DNA of 64,000 nt from Butyrivibrio sp. LC3010 (GTDB taxonomy: Bacteria; Bacillota; Clostridia; Lachnospirales; Lachnospiraceae): assembly GCF_000424385.1 (NCBI RefSeq), contig NZ_AUJU01000005.1, forward strand, positions 62,001 to 126,000, in the 5' to 3' direction. A model generated the notes under the pieces. That model saw only the letters and a program-made list of their open reading frames with translations, had not been told where the DNA came from and ran no database searches. Positions 60,430 through 64,000 of this stretch are shown in pieces. Made by a program: the position numbers and the translations under genes. Each line of letters starts with the position of its first letter. Position 1 is the stretch's first letter.

Positions 60430-60456
60430 TAAGATATAAGCCAAATCTGCCGATAA
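60430..60456 (+). promoter_or_regulatory. Sigma-28 type promoter of the flgK genes
   Basis: TAAG (60430-60433), exactly 15 bases, GCCGATAA (60449-60456). It lies after the terminator and about 165 bases before the flgK ATG. Confidence 0.85.
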
Positions 60457-60622
60457 AGTATATGAATGAAGCAGTGAATAACACTTCCAGCGCACAACTA
60501 TTTAACTTAAGAAGCAAGATTTATAACTGTCAGAAGCAAGAATATCCTACATAACAAAGCAGGCAACAACAGAAATAATAAGTTTAATTAGCAAAGCACT
60601 AATTACTTGACGAGGTAGATAC

Positions 60623-62308
60623 ATGGGATCTTTAATGGGTAGCTTATATATTGGAGCATCAGGACTTCAGACATCACAGAATGCTCTTAATACAACAGCT
60701 CATAATATGTCAAATATAGACACGGAAGGCTATACAAGGCAGCAGGTTTCACAGGGCACTCGCCCATACATCACCACTGAAAAGGATTTCAGAATAATCT
60801 CATGGAAGCAGACCGGACTCGGTGTTGCTTACAACAATTGTAAGCAGGTCAGGAGTCTGTTTCTTGATCAGAGTTATCGACAGGAATCCGGAAGAGAGGC
60901 CTTTTATGATGTGTCTGTATCAACCCTTGAAGAGATTGAGGATCAGCTTCAGGAGATGAACGGAGTTGAATTTGCGGAGTCCATGGAAAACCTTTGGGTG
61001 GCAGTTCAGGAGTTGAGTAAAAATCCAACCTCTGCAGTTAACCAGAGTACACTAGTGACAAGAGCAAATGAGTTCCTTGTAAGAGCCAATAGTGTGTATG
61101 AAGGCTTTACAAATTATCAGGATAACATGAACCGCAAGGTTGCTGATTATGTAGAGCAGATAAACAAAATCGGTGACAGAATAAAAGAACTTAACCTTAA
61201 TATAGTTCAGATAGAATCAGGGCATCAGGAGCATGCCAACGACCTGAGAGATGAGAGAAATCTACTTCTTGATAAGCTTGGTGATCTTGGAAGAATAAGT
61301 TACTACGAAGATGTATTCGGAAATGTACTTGTACAGTTCGAAGGAACACAGTTTGTAACGACAGACCATGTAAATCATATGGCATGTGACAGCATTCTTC
61401 CGGCAGATAAAGGTGGAAGCCCGGTTGGATATAACACACCATATTGGGAATTTGCAGCAAAAAAAGAATACGATGAAGTTCGTAAAGAATGGGTGGTAAC
61501 AGATATACGAGGTGCGAAAGTATTTGATCTTCAGCAGCAGGTATCCTCAGCCATGAACACTGATATCGGAAGACTTCGTTCAGTATTGCTTGCAAGAGGT
61601 GATCATCATGCGAACTATCATGATATAACAGATGACCCGACAAACAATTACTACAACAGAAATATTGCACAGTCAGTCATCATGAATGTAGAAGCAGAAT
61701 TTGACCAGATGATAAAAAACATGTGCACAGCGATCAACAAAGTGTACGAAGAAGCAGCAAGTAATCCGGTTACCAGCGGAGAAGTACAGGGATTTGCAGC
61801 GGATTACGATCTTTTCAAAGTCCTGAACGAAGAGGACTGCCTCAACTATGATATAGATGAAAATCATAAGGCAGGAGAAAATAAAAAAGGATTCATCATT
61901 ACGAATATTGGAATCAATCCGATATACCTTGATGAGCCTACTGCGATGACATTCATGCTAAATGATGGAAGCGAAGATCAGGATGCAGTAGAAAAGCTAA
62001 AGAGCGCATTTACAACTGCAGAGTATCTGATAAATCCCAATGTTGCTACCAAAACAGATTTTGTAGGTTATTACAATATGCTGGTTTCACAGGTTGCAAA
62101 CTCAGGGGAGGTATATAAAGGTATTCAGTCAAATCAGGAACTGACAGTAACAGCAGTATCAAATGCAAGAGAACAGATAATTGGTGTATCCAGTGATGAA
62201 GAGCTGGAATTCATGATCGAGTTCCAAAATGCATTTAACGCTTCCAGCAGATACATCAACGTGGTAAGTGAGATGCTGGAGCATGTGGTAACTGCTCTTG
62301 GTTCTTGA
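60623..62308 (+). CDS. flgK: Flagellar hook-associated protein FlgK
   Basis: A 561-residue hook-filament junction protein. The N-terminus has the D0 helix and the SLYIGASGLQTSQNALNTTA and NMSNIDTEGYTRQQV motifs; the C-terminus has NAREQIIGVSSDEELEFMI and FNASSRYINVVSEMLEHV. It is followed after 47 bases by a second FlgK-like gene. GAGGT lies before ATG 60623; an internal ATG at 60635 is less likely. A sigma-28 promoter lies upstream. Confidence 0.93.
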   Translation: MGSLMGSLYIGASGLQTSQNALNTTAHNMSNIDTEGYTRQQVSQGTRPYITTEKDFRIISWKQTGLGVAYNNCKQVRSLFLDQSYRQESGREAFYDVSVSTLEEIEDQLQEMNGVEFAESMENLWVAVQELSKNPTSAVNQSTLVTRANEFLVRANSVYEGFTNYQDNMNRKVADYVEQINKIGDRIKELNLNIVQIESGHQEHANDLRDERNLLLDKLGDLGRISYYEDVFGNVLVQFEGTQFVTTDHVNHMACDSILPADKGGSPVGYNTPYWEFAAKKEYDEVRKEWVVTDIRGAKVFDLQQQVSSAMNTDIGRLRSVLLARGDHHANYHDITDDPTNNYYNRNIAQSVIMNVEAEFDQMIKNMCTAINKVYEEAASNPVTSGEVQGFAADYDLFKVLNEEDCLNYDIDENHKAGENKKGFIITNIGINPIYLDEPTAMTFMLNDGSEDQDAVEKLKSAFTTAEYLINPNVATKTDFVGYYNMLVSQVANSGEVYKGIQSNQELTVTAVSNAREQIIGVSSDEELEFMIEFQNAFNASSRYINVVSEMLEHVVTALGS

Positions 62309-62355
62309 TCAGCAATTTCATGAACGGATTTACTTTAGAAAGAAAGGAATAACAT

Positions 62356-64000
62356 ATGCCTTCAACATTTTTTGGATTAAACATAGCGGCGTCAGGACTC
62401 AGGGCAGCAAATGCAGCGCTGAACACAACTGCAAATAATATCGCAAATGCCAATACTGAAGATTACAGTCGTCAGAAGGTAAATCAGCAGGCATCGGATG
62501 CGCTGAGACTTTTTACAAGTTATGGATGCGCGGGTGCAGGTGTTGATACCCTTTCAATCGAGAGAGTGCGAGATGAGTTCTATGACGTGAAATACAGAAC
62601 CAATGAAACACTTCTTGGGCGCGTATCCCAGAGAAATTACTTTAACCAGTTGACCCAGGAGTATTTCAAAGATGAGGGAACAACCGGATTCTCAAGCCTG
62701 TTTTCAAAAATGCAGTCAGCTCTTCAGGATGTTATGAAGGCCTCAGGAACAACGGAGTCAAAGGCAACCTTCGTCTCATCAATGTCCCAGATAACGGACT
62801 ATTTTAATTACATGTCAGAATCGCTAAAGCAGCTTCAAAATGACATAAATCAGGAAATCAAAATGGACTGTGACAAGGTCAATTCCTACGCACAGCAGAT
62901 CTGCTCACTTAACGAACAGATAAACATAATAGAGATGCAGGGTTCAAGGGCAAATGAACTTAGAGACCAGAGAGACGGACTTCTTGATAAGCTTTCCAAG
63001 ATTGTAAATATCGATGTTAAAGAAACAAAAGTAGTTGATGCAAGCAATCCGGAAAGGGAGACAGGTGCCACAAGACTTATCGTAAATATTGCAGGAAAGC
63101 AGCAGCTCCTTGACAGCTATTCCTACAGACGACTTATCTGCGTAGCAAGAGATGCAGATGAAAATGTAAATCAAAGTGACATTGTAGGATTATATGATAT
63201 AAAGTGGGCTCCTTCAGATTTTAAAGATGGCGATGACTCTAGCAGACTTGACGTATTTAATCTTGATAACAAGTTGATCGGCGGAGAGCTTCAGGGCCTT
63301 ATCGATATGCGTGACGGAAATAACAGTTTTTACTTTAACGGAGTAGTCCAGAATTCTGAAAAAAATAAATATACCGGCACTACAAAAGTTACCATAAAAG
63401 TAGATGATCCGCTTTTGAAGGACATGAACAAATGCACACTTCCACCCACAGGAAAACTGGAAGTTGCAAATAAAATCTACTCCTATGACGAGTGGCAGTA
63501 TGACGGAGGAGATACCTATACATTTACATTGACAGCAGAGAGTACAGCCTCCACAACGCCGCCATCAGAGAGGACAGCCAAAGCGGGAGCAGACTTTGAA
63601 TACCAGGGAATCCCTTACTACATGCAGCAGATGAATGAATGGGTCAGAAAGTTTTCAAGCAGGGTAAATGAGATAATGTCCAAGGGTTTTACTGCAGATT
63701 CACTTGAAGGACAATACATTTTTTCAGGAACCAATAGTATGGATTCCAGCTCACAGTATTCATATCCGCAGCTGACGACACTTTCCAATAATAAAGGCTA
63801 TTACAATATTACAGCAGGTAATTTCATCGTAACAAGAGAACTCAGGGCAAACGCAGATCTTTTGGCAACCAAGATGGATGTAACGGAAGGTGAGTCAGAA
63901 TATAGAAATATAGAATTACTGAATGAATTTCTTACCAAAGAAGATATATTCAGAGGCGCCACAAGCGGAGAATTCCTGGACAAGGTACTTGGAGATGTGG
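62356..64000 (+). CDS. Second FlgK paralogue, cut by the window end
   Basis: At least 548 residues are visible, still open at 64000. It has FFGLNIAASGLRAANAALNT and NNIANANTEDYSRQKV at the start, a helical coiled-coil region (LRDQRDGLLDKLSKIVNID), then a less conserved middle domain and GQYIFSGTNSMDSSS near residue 455. This is FlgK-like. It differs clearly from the protein at 60623 in the middle domain. AGAAAGGAAT lies before ATG 62356. No stop is reached, so the length is unknown. Confidence 0.9.
   Translation, partial: MPSTFFGLNIAASGLRAANAALNTTANNIANANTEDYSRQKVNQQASDALRLFTSYGCAGAGVDTLSIERVRDEFYDVKYRTNETLLGRVSQRNYFNQLTQEYFKDEGTTGFSSLFSKMQSALQDVMKASGTTESKATFVSSMSQITDYFNYMSESLKQLQNDINQEIKMDCDKVNSYAQQICSLNEQINIIEMQGSRANELRDQRDGLLDKLSKIVNIDVKETKVVDASNPERETGATRLIVNIAGKQQLLDSYSYRRLICVARDADENVNQSDIVGLYDIKWAPSDFKDGDDSSRLDVFNLDNKLIGGELQGLIDMRDGNNSFYFNGVVQNSEKNKYTGTTKVTIKVDDPLLKDMNKCTLPPTGKLEVANKIYSYDEWQYDGGDTYTFTLTAESTASTTPPSERTAKAGADFEYQGIPYYMQQMNEWVRKFSSRVNEIMSKGFTADSLEGQYIFSGTNSMDSSSQYSYPQLTTLSNNKGYYNITAGNFIVTRELRANADLLATKMDVTEGESEYRNIELLNEFLTKEDIFRGATSGEFLDKVLGDV

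Larger units (their letters stand above)
60228..60622 (+). other. 395-base gap: two terminators, a sigma-28 promoter and a flgK leader
   Basis: No gene is seen. It holds an inverted repeat A hairpin, an intrinsic terminator, a sigma-28 promoter, and a leader of about 160 bases with the direct repeat AGAAGCAAGA at 60510 and 60532. A short open frame near 60393 (MQRNRQHFFS) has a good ribosome site, AAGGAG, but only ten codons. Confidence 0.8.

Noticed and set aside
1-64000. Transposases, phage genes or tRNA genes
   Set aside because: None was found on either strand; repeats A and B have no coding content and no clear target duplications.

Overview
The window looks like chromosomal DNA of a motile, low-to-mid GC member of the Lachnospiraceae, most like Butyrivibrio or Pseudobutyrivibrio. 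This rests on codon and protein style, AGGAGG-type ribosome binding sites, secreted proteins with SDGNA-type acidic repeats and Big_2 tails, and a flgM-flgN-flgK-flgK block with Bacillus-type sigma-28 promoters. It is inference from gene content, not a database match. I see no tRNA, rRNA, CRISPR array, transposase or phage gene. I count 48 protein genes; 47 are on the + strand and one GT2 gene (33367-34311) is on the - strand.

Region 1 (1-18.9 kb) is an acidic exopolysaccharide cluster: a small phosphoglycosyl transferase, an ATP-grasp ligase, a nucleotide-sugar 6-dehydrogenase, a DUF2334 deacetylase-like protein, five GT4 and one GT2 glycosyltransferases, an asparagine-synthetase-type amidotransferase, an MBOAT acyltransferase with an SGNH partner, a GT11 fucosyltransferase and a flippase-like ABC exporter.

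Region 2 (18.9-28 kb) has a Wzy-like protein, a second, large WbaP-type initiating transferase, two GT2 enzymes, a DUF6056 membrane protein, a pyruvyltransferase, a second GT11 and a DUF4422 transferase.

Region 3 (28-50 kb) is the most unusual part, a phosphopolyol (teichoic-acid-like) system. It holds two LtaS-like enzymes, one carrying an extra C-terminal glycerophosphodiesterase-like domain; two LicD proteins flanking an IspD/TarI-type cytidylyltransferase; a TagGH/Wzm-Wzt ABC exporter; an SDR enzyme; two TagF-like transferases, one with a second degenerate TagF-like half; a DUF6020 protein; a secreted beta-helix protein; and a secreted stand-alone GDPD-like enzyme. The likely logic is: make CDP-polyol, transfer polyol phosphate inside the cell, export the polymer, decorate it outside with phosphoglycerol, then trim or recycle it with GDPD activity.

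Region 4 (50-58.8 kb) has GtrB, GtrA and YfhO homologues (the parts of a three-component glycosylation system), a large secreted beta-helix/Big_2 protein and a second Wzy-like protein.

Region 5 (58.8-64 kb) is flagellar: flgM and flgN, two terminators, then two flgK paralogues, the second cut by the window end. Three sites fit the sigma-28 pattern TARR-N15-KCCGATAA, all with the same 15-bp spacer.

Non-coding structure is rich. A 127-bp element with four hairpins occurs nearly intact twice, 43.6 kb apart, plus three partial copies; a second leader element occurs twice; and several other dyads sit in gene leaders.
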